A stretch of DNA of 64,000 nucleotides, from assembly GCF_000004825.1 (NCBI RefSeq), contig NW_008805065.1, forward strand, positions 496,001-560,000. The letters are read 5' to 3'. The translations under genes and the position numbers were made by a program. Under the pieces are notes generated by a model. It ran no database searches and was not told the DNA's origin. It was given only the letters and a program-made list of their open reading frames with translations. This DNA comes from Heterostelium album PN500 (lineage: Eukaryota > Evosea > Eumycetozoa > Acytosteliales > Acytosteliaceae). Shown here in pieces: positions 10,261 to 21,155 of this stretch. Within the stretch, counting starts at the first letter, position 1, and every line of letters begins with the position of its first letter.

Positions 10261-11098
10261 CTAGAGTTTGGTTTAGAAATAAGCAGGTTTAGTGTCTGAT
10301 GCAAACAAGCAAAAACTGTCAATAAAATTATTAACAAATGATTTTCATATCTTAGTATTTTAGATAATTAATAAATATGATTTGTTTAGATTTGAATTAC
10401 TTTATATATGTTGTTGGTGCGGGCGGACGGGTGTGATAAAGGTGTAGGGGTGTCGGTGTGGTGTGGGTTGGTAGTTTGTTGGTTATGAGGAAGAGCAAGC
10501 TGAAGTATCTAATTATAAATATATGATTCTGGTTCTACTGTATTTTAATACTTCAATCTCACAACTTTTTTGTTGTTCTTTTTGATTCTATTCTTTTTTT
10601 CTCACAATTCTCTTCTCTTATTTTCAATATTTCTTTTCTTACTTCTCTGCTTGTTTTTTTGTTTTTATTTTTAAATGTGAATGTGTTGATGTTATTATTC
10701 TAGTGTGTATTGTGTTGTACAGTGATGTGAATGAAAAAAGACAAACCAAACCAAAGAATAAGTTGACCTTAATAAGGTATATTAGAATATCAACTTGTGT
10801 TTAAAGTTGTTATATTATATTTGTTTGTTATAACTGAATTAATTTGGTCTAACAAATAATCATCATTCTTTTTATACTTTTTTCTTTTTGTTTTTATTTT
10901 TGATTGTAATTTGATCAAATTGATAAAATTAATTTGTTTTAAACACTTTAACTAACTGACTCCTATAGCATTTATTATAATGCAAAACTACTTTTTATTG
11001 TACGATTCTGTTTTGTTTAAAAAAAGACTAACAATTTAAATATTTTGATTTTTATAATTTAATCAATGTCGGTTGTGTCGAGATCAATATTAAACTTT
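10261..11098. other. Intergenic region with a G-rich strand
   Basis: About 840 bp without a gene. Around 10,415-10,490 the plus strand is strikingly G-rich (repeated GGTGT, GGGTG, GGGG) with almost no C, an outlier in this AT-rich locus. Around 10,560-10,670 the sequence becomes pyrimidine-rich (TTTTCTC, TTCTCTTC). A small hairpin (AAGTTGA at about 10,759, TCAACTT at about 10,790, enclosing CCTTAATAAGG) is visible. No reading frame is supported. Confidence 0.5.
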
Positions 11099-12647
11099 CT
11101 AGATATGTTGATAGAAGCTGACTGCTTTCACCAGGTCTGTGATTGCCAACTTCTCGTTGTAGCCATGTGGCATTGCAAGTCCTTGACTGTTGACAACACA
11201 TGGCATTATACGATAGATGTTGGGTGACACCGGCCAGTAGTATCGGGTGTCGGTGTTTGCAAACATGAGTCCGGACTTGACGTTCACGTCTTGTCCAAAG
11301 ATTTTCTTGATGCACTGCTTGACCGCTTTGAATGGCTTGGCGGCGGGACTCGAGTATGGCGATGGTGGAAGTTTGGCGTCGATGATAACTTTGATTCTGG
11401 TGTCGTTGATCAAGCGGTTGTTTCTCTCGATGATGGCATCGACGTCATCGCCTGGAACCACACGATGACTAATCCAAGCGGTGGCGGTGGTCGGCAACAC
11501 ATTTGGCTTGATCCCAGAGCGGAACATTGTCACGGTGGTGGTCCTTCTCATGTAGTCGAGGAATGGAATCATTTCGATTTGTTGCTGTGTAAATTGATCG
11601 AGGAATTGATTCGGGTAGAGTGTGCTGTCCGGTGGTGGAAGCGGGTTCGATTCAAAGGCGGTGACGGCTTTCGTGAGAATACCGATTGGCGATTGCTGTG
11701 AGGGTGGCATCGAGGAGTGACCGCCTGGCGCAGTGGCGGTGATGTTGAAGTAGACGTAGCCTTTCTCGTTGACACCGAGCAACGCGGTGGTGGTGTTAAG
11801 TCCCGGGAGGAATCCGGCTTGTAGCAGCGGGATGCCCTCGTCGAGAATCATCTCGGCGGTGATTCCGAGGCTTTGGACGTGTGCCGATATCATCTTGTGG
11901 CCGTTGTATCCACCGATTTCCTCGTCGTGTCCGATGGCAAGATAGAGTGTTCTCTCTGGAACGTACGATCGTTTCAGCAGAGTTTCGATTGCCTCCATCG
12001 CACTGATTACGATCAGTTTGTTATCGATGGAACCACGACCCCAAACATAGCCATCTTTGATGACACCACCGAACGGATCGACAGACCAGCCCGACATATC
12101 AACAGGCACAACATCGTAGTGACAATTGATAAAGAATGGCTTCAGCGCAGGATTGCTACCATCCCATCGATACAACATCGAATATTTATTTATAATCTCT
12201 CGATTCAAGTGGCTATGTAAAACTGGGAATGCTTGTTGTAAATACTGAATGAAATCGGTGAATGGTTTATAATCAGTTTTAATATCTGGATCATCTTGGG
12301 AAATTGTTTTAAACTTTAAAGCCTAATTGAATTGAATTGTTAATATAGTAAAAATTATTGTGTATAGATATTATTAATATTTACATTTGCTAATTTTAAT
12401 GCCACTTTATTGGCATTCGATTGTGGATATGCATTTACATTTGAAGATGGTGCAAATGACGAGACCACTACTAAAAAAATAAATAAAGTAAAAACAAAAA
12501 GCTAAATAAGAATAAATGAATTAATAATTTCTTCTTTATTGGATATATGAAATAATAAAGAAAGTTTATATATATACTTACTACAGGATTTAATAAAGTT
12601 ATCCTTCTTTTAGGATCAGTGAATTGTTGGTAACACATTGGCAGCAT
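11099..12647 (-). CDS. M20-family peptidase, PM20D1-like
   Basis: Minus-strand gene. The main exon 12322-11099 and a middle exon of about 12,467-12,385 are clear; a first exon near 12647-12,580 (start of MLPMCYQQFTD) is likely, but its donor is ambiguous. The joined protein has the PM20D1 start ALKFKTISQDDP, followed by FPVLHSHLNREIIN. The catalytic core shows the metal ligand motif NCHYDVVPV, then GRGSIDNK, and the HDEEIGG motif holding the general-base Glu and a zinc ligand. Later GGHSSMPP and the C-terminal HGYNEKL supply dimerisation and zinc-binding residues. Family members are di-zinc hydrolases cutting amide bonds; PM20D1 condenses or hydrolyses N-fatty-acyl amino acids. The exact substrate here is inferred. 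All core motifs appear intact. Confidence 0.85.
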
Positions 12648-13080
12648 TGTTTGAAGCTTTTTAGACTAACCCAATTCCTTAGCACTAATATTAGTGCAAC
12701 ATTTTATTTAAAAGATAACTTTATTTTAAAGAAAAATGACACCACTCACTTATTTTTAAATTCGATTATGAATATGTTTCGCATTTATCTAAATCAAATG
12801 AACTCTGGAAAATTATGTTTGGAGTCACCCTTATTTATAAAAAAAAATATATAAATCCTTTTTAGAAAATAGAGCGGAAGTTGTGTTCTAGTACTAGAAT
12901 TCGCACTCAGAGATCGATTCACAAATGAAATACTCTAATTTTGAAACAGAATATCATTTTTCGAGATACAAACACTAAGATATATAGTTAAGGTGAATTG
13001 ATCCATCTTGAGATACTATTTAGACTTGTAGTGTAATTTACCATATTTTAAGGTCAACAAATAATAATGTTTTGTTCATA

Positions 13081-13150
13081 AGTTTTAAACTTCACACTAT
13101 TTTTAAAGTGGGTTGTAAAAATTTGTAAAAATAGTGTGAAGTTTAAAACT
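13081..13150. repeat. Perfect 25-bp inverted repeat with 20-bp loop
   Basis: Arms 13081-13105 and 13126-13150 are exact reverse complements (AGTTTTAAACTTCACACTAT... and ...ATAGTGTGAAGTTTAAAACT) around a 20-bp spacer. The arm is not simple sequence. It could be a foldback (MITE-like) insertion, a structured RNA or a cruciform-forming site. No flanking target-site duplication was identified. Confidence 0.85.
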
Positions 13151-13415
13151 ATTTATTACTATTACTTTATTCTTCTAGAGTGATAAATTTCTAAATGCAC
13201 AGTGTGCGAAAAAAACAATTTTTATTGTTACTTTTCCCTTATGTTAAAAAGAAATGGCTCACCTCACTTATCAACCTCAATTAAGACAATTTACACAATT
13301 CTCCAGATTTAGAATGAATTTAATATCCCTATAAAATTGAATAGAAATTCAGTTTTTATTCTTTGATGATCATAAGAAATTAAATAATCTTAACAATATT
13401 CAAATAAACTCAAAG

Positions 13416-13423
13416 TATAAATA
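13416..13423 (+). promoter_or_regulatory. TATA-box-like element
   Basis: TATAAATA lies 75-82 bp upstream of the ATG at 13498, a spacing shared with other secreted-protein genes in this window (16,488; 59,257; 61,658 on the minus strand; 53,321). Function is inferred from position only. Confidence 0.4.
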
Positions 13424-13497
13424 TTTAATTTGATAGGCCTATCAAAAGAATTGTTCAAACCAAATCATAAATCATTTTATTATAGATACTTAAAGAA

Positions 13498-13980
13498 ATG
13501 AAAATTTCAATAATATTGTTAGTAGTTGTTTTGACTGTTTTTGCCTATACTGCATCTGCTGGAGCAGCATACTTCGAAACCGCCGATGCTCATGGTAAAA
13601 CTGGATTTATCATCAAATTAATTGATGAAGAAAACATTAAACATGCCAGAGGTTTGCTTGAAGGAACAATTACTGTAAGACCACATTTCTTGGGAAGAAT
13701 TAAAAAAACCAGAGCTGATTATAACCCAAGATACAATTTCCATTTGGACTCAGAAACAATTTCATTTTTTGAAATGGCAATTGAAGTTTGCGATGCCACC
13801 ACAATCTATGTAGAAGAACATTTAGATGAAGCATGTGGTGCTGTAAGTATTCTTTTAAATACTCCTCTTTACAAAAAGATTAACCAAATTTTAATTGGAA
13901 ACTTTATCATAATTTAGTTCTTACCTGGATGTATGTGGTGTCCATGGTCCGGTAGATTAGTTAAAGAAATTAAACATTAA
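13498..13980 (+). CDS. Small secreted BP74-N-like protein
   Basis: Two exons, 13498-13842 and 13918-13980, with a phase-0 intron (GTAAGT...TTTAG); 135 residues. Residues 1-20 are a clear signal peptide ending in the small residues ASA. The mature protein has the conserved run AYFETAD...GFIIKLIDEENIKHARGLL, a middle PRYNFHLD..TISFFEMAIEVCDAT and, contributed by the second exon, FLPGCMWCPWSGRLVKEI. This matches my recollection of the BP74 N-terminal domain family (also found in actinobacteria and fungi), where the WCPWS end is strongly conserved. The spliced form restores this end, supporting the intron. Function is unknown; it is probably extracellular. Four Cys residues in the mature chain could form disulphides. 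Confidence 0.75.
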
Positions 13981-14356
13981 TAAAATATATGGAATTCATT
14001 CATATTATTATGTTGGTCCTGTAAAATAGTTAGAGAAATTCACCATAAATAAAAAAATTTGTTTAGAATCTAAAGGTTCTTTTCAGTTTAAGAAAAAGTA
14101 AATTTATTCTAAATACTTTAATTTTGTTCACTTTCAAGATTTTGATACTGAATATTTTTATATACCACAATATTTTTATAGTTTTTTGGAATCAGGATCA
14201 TATCTATTTATTCAGTGATAATTTTCAAACTTCTCAATGATCTGGAAATTAAAATATTAGCTCCAAATTAAAAAAAATAGGTTTTATTTATATATTCTAA
14301 TTTAAAATAGAAATCTTTTATCTGATTATTATTACAAACAAATTTTTGATATTTTA
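13981..14356 (+). other. Downstream region with a decayed copy of the preceding last exon
   Basis: At 14014-14052 the sequence reads WSCKIVREIHHK followed by a stop, closely resembling the WSGRLVKEIKH end of the preceding gene, including the trailing AATAAA-like tail. This looks like a short tandem duplication of the 3' exon end. The remainder to 14356 is AT-rich with nothing recognisable. Confidence 0.45.
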
Positions 14357-14830
14357 ATTAATAGTTTTTCTGCCAATTGGTACATGGAAAGTACCAATTG
14401 ATCATACTAAGTGATCGAGCAAACCTTCTATTCTTTTTATTTTCAAACCATAGATATTCTATTATATTCTATAATATGATTTTGAAGTATTGTCATTCTT
14501 TCTATTTGACTAATTGTTGGATGTTGCTGAATGATATCATCGATATGTTTGATAAACTCTGGATATGTATTCAATGGGTCTACCATTTCAATATATTCGT
14601 CTTAGAGTGCTATTATTCTTGAGTGCTTCTAGGAAGATGTCATTGTATTTTGTATCTTCAAGTCTAACTCTACACTTTAATACTTTTTTTGTTGTTATTC
14701 TTTCGTTGTCATTTCCATTTAATGATGGTTTTTGATTCTTTAAATATAAAGAGAGAGCATTTAAGGTATTAAAGTATAAGAGTTTTAGATGAGTATGGTA
14801 CTTTTAATGTAATCAGTTTCATTACTTTCT
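14357..14830 (-). pseudogene. Fragments of the F-box-like LRR family
   Basis: Two pieces on the minus strand resemble the intact gene at 48165-49475. At about 14,430-14,496 lies the start of a family member: ATG then MTI.QN, then after an indel IEYLWFENKK, matching MTIFENRIYRILIEYLWYD. Immediately to the right, 14,505-14,810 matches the gene's C-terminal end, including the DNA run ATTGTTGGATGTTG, the ATGATATCATCGAT segment and TGAGTGCTTC..GGAAGATGTCATTGTATTT. The order (N-terminal piece left of a C-terminal piece) shows remains of two tandem copies or one rearranged copy. Frames are interrupted. It abuts the outer end of the left duplication arm. Confidence 0.6.
14374..14400. repeat. Short perfect hairpin
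   Basis: CAATTGGTAC at 14374-14383 and GTACCAATTG at 14391-14400 are exact reverse complements around a 7-bp loop. It sits at the edge of the LRR debris. Significance unknown. Confidence 0.6.
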
Positions 14831-14899
14831 AGACATGCAGCAGGAGATCATCTATAGTTTTGATTTATCTATATCTAAACTTGACACTTTATTGGTTCA

Positions 14900-16487
14900 T
14901 CTATCTAAATTGTATTCTTTTTAAGAAATATAAAAATCACATTATATCATATTTTGAAAAGTTATTGTTTTTATTAAAAGCATTACTGATCTTATTTTTA
15001 ATACTGATATTTAAAAATAATAAAGTGTGTCGATAGTCAAGTTAATCAACAAAATGAATGATTTGTAGTTTGTACAAGTTAACAGTACTTTGAATTAAAA
15101 AATTTTTTAAAAAAATTCAAATTTATCTTTTAATTCAACGAATAATGATTTTTTTTAGTTTTTTTTTCTCAGATCATCATTCCCACAGTCAATTTCGATA
15201 ATGATCATCAATCAAAGAACTAATTTTGATAATGTTATTTCTTGAATTTACAAAGTTATCAATTCAAGATAATGTTTTTTAATATAATTAAACTTAAATT
15301 GAATGAAAACTTATATTTTTTGGATTTTATTTTATTTTGTTGTTTAAGTTAAGTAGAGTGGTGAGAAAACAACAAGCACTACTACCACCACACCGACAAA
15401 AATATCATTACCCATATTTAGAGGTGATGTTGATGAAAGCGACCGACCAGGTCATTAATAGAGCCATCATGTCAAATGATATTATTTTGCTTTTGAAGAG
15501 CCAACAGTCCAAAACCAAATAATGTTAACTTTTAAACTTGGAAATGCAAAGAATTGATTGATATTTTTTATTAAACTCTACTTTGAATATCGTTTTTTTT
15601 AATTGTCATGAATTTGTTTTGATTTCCCAATTAATCGGTAACAACTGTCAAAACAACAAAAAATCATTAAAGAAATGATCACTCTGATCAAAATTGATTT
15701 TTTTTTTTTTAATAAAAAATAATGAATGAATGCAAAGTTTTTTTTATTTAGGCTTTGCAGGTTTTTCGTTGATTTATTATTTTGTGGGTAATGAACTTTA
15801 TCATATTTGCAAGTAAATTTAATTAAAAAACGAAACTACAAAAAAACACAAAATATCATAAACACATTGTTTGATTTATGAAATTTAACACTAAAAACTA
15901 AATGAAAATGAACCAATCAAAATCAAATTTATTTAAAAACAGTTTCACCTAAAACATTTCATTTCTTGGATTTATTATCTTTCATTATATTAGTATCTAT
16001 TGCTATGTGGTGGTTGGTTGTTTTATTTAGAGTTTTGACAAGATTAAATTCAACCTGAATTTTGATAGATACAAAAGAAAAATTGCGAATGTTGCAAATT
16101 TAACAAAACCAACTTTTTAAAACATAATTATAACCACAAATCAAAAATAAAATATACCCTTAATAGTGGAATGGGTTAGTAAATTAAAGCAAATCAATCT
16201 TGAATTTGAAGTAATAATCTTTTTTTAAATACCAGTTGGAAAAAAACAAAACAATTTTTGGTTTCTCATTTTAAATAGAAAATACCGATAGAAACCTTTT
16301 TGTAGTCTTTGTCAATATTATTTTTTTGGATATATAAATTAAAGGAATTCCCCAATAATATTAATTTAACGAAACAGTAATTTGGTACAAAGGTAAAATT
16401 GGAAAATAGAAAATAATTTCGTGTATCTTTCTAATTTATTTTTATTTTTATTTTTATTTTTATTTTTTTATAGTTTATTTTTCAATC
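14900..16487 (+). other. Upstream DNA within the left arm
   Basis: About 1.6 kb of AT-rich DNA conserved in both arms. It contains a 61-codon frame at 15337-15522 that does not survive intact in the other arm and is therefore doubtful. Homopolymer T runs and a TTTTA repeat at about 16,440-16,470 are present. It presumably includes the enhancer and promoter of the downstream gene. Confidence 0.4.
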
Positions 16488-16495
16488 TATAAATA
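16488..16495 (+). promoter_or_regulatory. TATA-box-like element of left cysteine-rich gene
   Basis: TATAAATA 68-75 bp before the ATG at 16563, following a T-rich tract; the same box and tract are kept in the right arm (40,461-40,468, opposite strand). Function inferred from position and conservation between the copies. Confidence 0.45.
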
Positions 16496-16562
16496 CTTGG
16501 TTTTCAAATCAACAAATAAATCATAAAAAATTCAAAAACTTAATTATATATATATTTATAAA

Positions 16563-19500
16563 ATGAAATATATATTTTTAGGATTATTGTCATTAGTTTT
16601 ATTTTTCACAGTGGCCAATGCCAAGTGTGAATTTTATCCATGTCCACCAGCACCAACCGAGGATTTCTGTAATACACATGGAGGTAATTTCTATCCGATA
16701 AACGAAGTCATGGGAAGATGTTGTAATGAATGTCTTTGTGATCCCGCTCATGACTGTCCATATGTCAACTACGATCAATGTTGGCTCACTGGTGGTGTCT
16801 TTGTAAAAGTCAATTACACTGCTGGAATCTGTTGTGAGTATTGTGATTACTCAAAGCTCTGTGAAACTGTCAGATGTGCTGCAGTTGATCCAACCAAGTG
16901 TAAAATTGAAGGTGGTATCTATCACCCAGCTGATCCAGGTATGTGTTTGTTTAATAAAAATAATATTAATATAAATTAAATTTAGCTAATATATTAATTT
17001 CTATTATTTATTTAATAGTTAATGGTTTCTGTTGTCCAACTTGTTACAAAAAGGATCCATGTAAAGGAGTGATTTGTAATGTAGTTGATCCAGATAAATG
17101 TAAAGCCAATGGTGGTGTTTTCGTTCCAAGTGATCCATTGAATGGTAATTGTTGTGATGTTTGTAATTACACCATTCCAAATCCATGCAAAGGTGTACTC
17201 TGTGATTTTGTTGATCCAACAAAATGTAGATTGAATGGAGGAATTTACTACCCAGCTGATCCTGCAAATGGTCGTTGTTGTGCCGATTGTAAATATCCAT
17301 GCAAAGGTGAAGAATGTCCATTCGTCGATGAATACAAATGTTTAATGGAAGGTGGTGTTTACGAACCAGCCACACCTCCAGAAGTATGTTGTGCCAACTG
17401 TAACTTTACCAATCCATGTCAAACCAACATCAAATGTCCACCAGTCGATCCAAATAAATGTAAGGAACAACAAGGTACTTACACTTTACCAGATCCAGCA
17501 AATGGAGTGTGCTGTGCAAACTGTACTTTCCCATGCAAAGATATTAAATGTCCACCAGTTGATGCTGATAAATGTAAAGCAAATGGAGGTCAATATGTTC
17601 CAGCTGATGTTTTCAATGGTATCTGTTGTCCAAAGTGTAACTACACTGATCCATGCAGAGGTGTTGAATGTCCATACGTTGATGAAGTTAAATGCAGATA
17701 TGAAGGTGGTGTATACATTGGTGCCGATCCATTAAATGGTAAGTTAATTTTTTAAAAACAAAATTTTATATTTTTAATTTTAAAATTATATTAATATAAT
17801 AATAATTTTTTAGGAAGATGCTGTGCTCGTTGTCCATGCAAAGGTGTTGAATGCCCAACCATTGACCAAGCTTATTTAGATAAATGTAAGGCAAAAGGAG
17901 GTGTATTCACACCTGCTGATCCAATTAATGGTGTATGTTGTGGTAATTGTACTCTACCATGCGAAGGCGTTCAATGTCCAAATGTTGATCCTGAAAAGTG
18001 TAAACTCTCAGGAGGTGTATACACTCCAGCTGATCCAGCAAATGGTATGTTATTTTTTTAAAAAAAAACAAAATTTTTAATTTTTAATTTATATATTAAT
18101 ATAATATTTTTACCTTTTTTGGTTTATTATTAGGAAAATGTTGTGCCAACTGTACTTACAATCCAAATCCTTGTACTGACGTGATTTGCCCATTCGTTGA
18201 TGCTAAAAAGTGTATTGCTAATGGTGGTACATTCATTCCAAGTGATCCAGCCAATGGACGTTGTTGTGATAGATGTTGGAATCCATGTGATCAAGTACTT
18301 TGCCCAATCGTTGTTTCGGAAGAAAAATGTAAAGCAAACAATGGTACATACACACCTGCCAACCCAGCTGCCGGTATCTGTTGCCCAAGCTGTATCCTCC
18401 CACCCAATCCATGTGAACATATCGTTTGTCCAGTCGTAAGTCCAAAGAAATGTATTATTTCTGGTGGTCAATATATTCCTGCAAATCCAAGTATTGGTAG
18501 ATGTTGTGCTTCATGTAACTACACCATCTCTGATCCATGTTTCGGAGTATTGTGTCCAATCGTTGTAACCGAAGAAAAATGTAAAGCAAATGGTGGTACC
18601 TACACACCAGCTGATCCAGCTAATGGTATGTTTAGAAAATAGAATTGTTTTTGTTAAAATCAAAAAAACAAATATTAATATTTTCTCAATTAAAAAAGGA
18701 ATTTGTTGTGCATCTTGCAAATTAAATCCAAATCCTTGTTTAGGAATCGTGTGTCCACCAGTTAGTCAAAAGAAATGTATTTTAACTGGAGGTATCTATC
18801 AACCAGCCGACCCATTGAATGGTAAATGTTGTGCAAAATGTTTGTATCCAATTGATCCATGTGCATTCATTCCTTGCCCACCAGTCAATCCACTTAAATG
18901 TATTTTCCATGGTGGTATCTTTGTTCCAAAGGACCCAGCAAATGGTATTTGTTGTGATTCATGTAAGATGCCTTGCGATGGAGTAGTTTGCCCAATTGTA
19001 AGTCCAAAGAAATGTATTTTCACTGGTGGAATTTATCACGCTGCAGATCCAGCAAATGGTCTTTGTTGCCCATGGTGTGAGTATAAATTGGATCCATGTT
19101 TTGGTGTAGTTTGCCCGTTCGTTGATCAAAAGAAATGTATTGCAAATGGTGGAGTATTTGTTCCAGCTGATCCTGCAAATGGACGTTGCTGTGATACTTG
19201 TAAGAAACCAATTGACCCATGTGATGGAATTCTTTGCCCTATAGTCTTACCAGAGGATAAATGTAAAGCAAATGGAGGTACTTACACACCAGCTAACCCA
19301 GCAGCTGGTATCTGTTGTGCCAACTGTACATTGCCATGCCAAGGTATTCAATGCCCACCAGTAGACGGTCATAAGTGTATTGCCAATGGTGGTACCTACA
19401 TCCCAGCTAATCCAGCTGCTGGTATCTGTTGTGATTCATGTAAGATGCCATGTGATGGTGTTTCATGTCCACCAGTTCTTTCTGCTGACGAATGTAAGAT

Positions 19501-20668
19501 CCAAGGAGGATATTACACACCAGCTAACCCACAAGCAGGTATCTGTTGTCCAAGCTGCAAGTTGCCATGTGAAGGTATCCATTGCCCGACTATAGATGCT
19601 CACAAGTGTATTGCCAATGGTGGTACCTACATCCCAGCTAACCCAGCAGCTGGTATCTGTTGTGATTCATGTAAGATGCCATGTGATGGTGTTGAATGTC
19701 CACCAGTTCTCTCTCAAGACCAATGTAAGATCCAAGGTGGTATCTATACACCAGCTAACCCAGCAGCTGGTATTTGTTGCCCCAACTGTACATTGCCATG
19801 CCAAGGTATTCAATGCCCACCAGTAGACGGTCATAAGTGTATTGCCAATGGTGGTACTTACATCCCAGCTAACCCAGCTGCTGGTATCTGTTGTGATTCA
19901 TGTAAGATGCCATGTGATGGTGTTGCATGTCCACCAGTTCCCTCTGCAGATGAATGTAAGATCCAAGGTGGTGTCTATACACCAGCTAACCCAGCATTGG
20001 GTATCTGTTGCCCATCATGTAACATAACAACTGTTAATCCATGTGCAGACGTTGCATGTCCACCAGTTCTCTCTCAAGATCAATGTAAGATTCAAGGTGG
20101 TGTTTATACACCAGCTAATCCAGCAGCAGGTGTCTGTTGCCCAAGCTGTAAACTTCCATGCGACTCCGTTCAATGTCCATACGTAGATGCCGATAAATGT
20201 AAAGCCAATGGTGGTGTTTACACTCCAGCTAACCCAGCAGCTGGTATCTGTTGTCCATCATGTAACTACACCAGCAATCCTTGCCAAGGCGTAGAATGTC
20301 CATTCGTTGATCCAGAAAAGTGTCATGCTGAGAATGGAGTGTACGTTAATGCTGATCCAGCAAATGGACTGTGTTGCCCATACTGTCGTAGAAACGATTC
20401 ATGTTGTTACGAAATCCAATGTCCATACATTGACTTCAAGTTGTGTCAAGAATCCGGTGGTATCTTTGTACCAAATGACATCTATGAACACCGTTGTTGT
20501 GATACTTGTTACAACCCATGCAAATATGTCAAGTGTCTCTATGTCACACCAGAGAGTTGCAAGAAACAAGGATTAGTATACTCACCAGCCAACTCACCAT
20601 TAAAGTGTTGTCCAACCTGTGAAAAACCAGATATCGCTACTCCAACCACTAAAGTTCCAATTGCCTAA
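16563..20668 (+). CDS. Secreted protein with 31 VWC-like cysteine-rich repeats (left copy)
   Basis: Five exons: 16563-16938, 17019-17738, 17814-18044, 18134-18625 and 18699-20668; 1,262 residues. Residues 1-20 are a signal peptide ending VANA. The rest is 31 tandem repeats of about 39 residues with the pattern C-x4-C-P-x-V-x4-K-C-x3-GG-x-Y-x-PA(D/N)P-x2-G-x-CC-x2-C, about eight Cys per unit, resembling von Willebrand factor type C modules. The chain ends with a short Thr/Pro-rich tail without a membrane segment, so a secreted, disulphide-rich matrix or coat protein is likely; that role is inferred. All four introns are phase 1; introns 2-4 fall in the same Gly codon of the NG-x-CC motif, pointing to growth by repeat or exon duplication. 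Repeats 20-27 are the most alike. The reading frame is fully open, so this is the intact copy. Confidence 0.88.
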
Positions 20669-21155
20669 ACATTATTAGCAATCATATAAATATTAATAAG
20701 ATAAATTTTTAAACAAACAAAAATCTTATAAAAATTTCATAATAAAATAAACTAAACTTTAATATAATTCTTTGTTCTTAGATACAAAAAAAAAAAGTCA
20801 AAGTACCGCAATTGCAACATCTCCTGTCAAACCCACAGAATTCTCCTGTTGTTGTTGTTCTTGGATAATTGTTGATAAATCCAAAATCATATGAATTTTC
20901 TAAAAAAGACAAGTTTATTGATTCGGCTGTACAGCCATCTTTATGCTGCATGAATCGGTGTTTTGTAATTATAATAATTACTGTTACTATCAGCGTCTTT
21001 CTACTGATGTGTACTCTACCAAGGGTTGTAAAAAAACCAAAAGACAATAGATTAATTATTTGTTTCATTCTAGAAATAATCAAAAAAATATAATTTTAAA
21101 GATATTTAAAAAAAACTATTATCTAACATTTCAAATGTAAAATTAATTAATTTAG
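20669..21155. other. Intergenic region at the inner edge of the left arm
   Basis: The duplication ends at 20,694. From about 20,780 to 21,093 both strands have modest open frames. The plus-strand one (from about 20,869) would encode a short chain with a basic/hydrophobic segment CFVIIIITVTISVFLLM followed by RVVKKPKDN, as in a membrane-anchored tail, but it has no ATG near its start and no convincing upstream exon. It may be a gene fragment left at the duplication boundary. Confidence 0.3.

Larger units (their letters stand above)
12648..13497. other. AT-rich divergent intergenic region with a perfect hairpin
   Basis: This 850-bp spacer separates the M20 gene from the BP74-like gene. A plus-strand frame at 12624-12854 overlaps the first M20 exon and is not convincing as protein. 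The notable item is the 25-bp perfect inverted repeat at 13081-13150, listed separately. A TATAAATA box near 13,416 belongs to the next gene. Confidence 0.45.
14880..20694 (+). repeat. Left arm of large inverted duplication
   Basis: The sequence from about 14,880 to 20,694 is repeated in reverse complement at about 35,779-42,060. It covers about 1.7 kb of upstream DNA and the complete cysteine-rich gene, ending 26 bp past the stop codon in the shared CATATAAATATT. Identity is very high across the gene and promoter, with a few substitutions and short indels. Toward the outer end (14,880-15,010) similarity declines, with one arm carrying about 45 bp absent from the other. The spacer to the other arm is 15.1 kb. 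Confidence 0.9.

Noticed and set aside
11247-11701. Overlapping plus-strand frames opposite the M20 gene
   Set aside because: Shadow frames of a GC-richer coding region; the minus strand carries all catalytic motifs.
12624-12854. 76-codon plus-strand frame
   Set aside because: Overlaps the likely first exon of the M20 gene on the other strand and has random-looking composition.
15337-15522. 61-codon plus-strand frame in the left arm
   Set aside because: The nearly identical right arm does not keep it open, so it is not under protein-coding constraint.
20778-21093. Overlapping frames on both strands with hydrophobic stretches
   Set aside because: No ATG in good position and no splice model; kept only as a possible fragment in the intergenic note.
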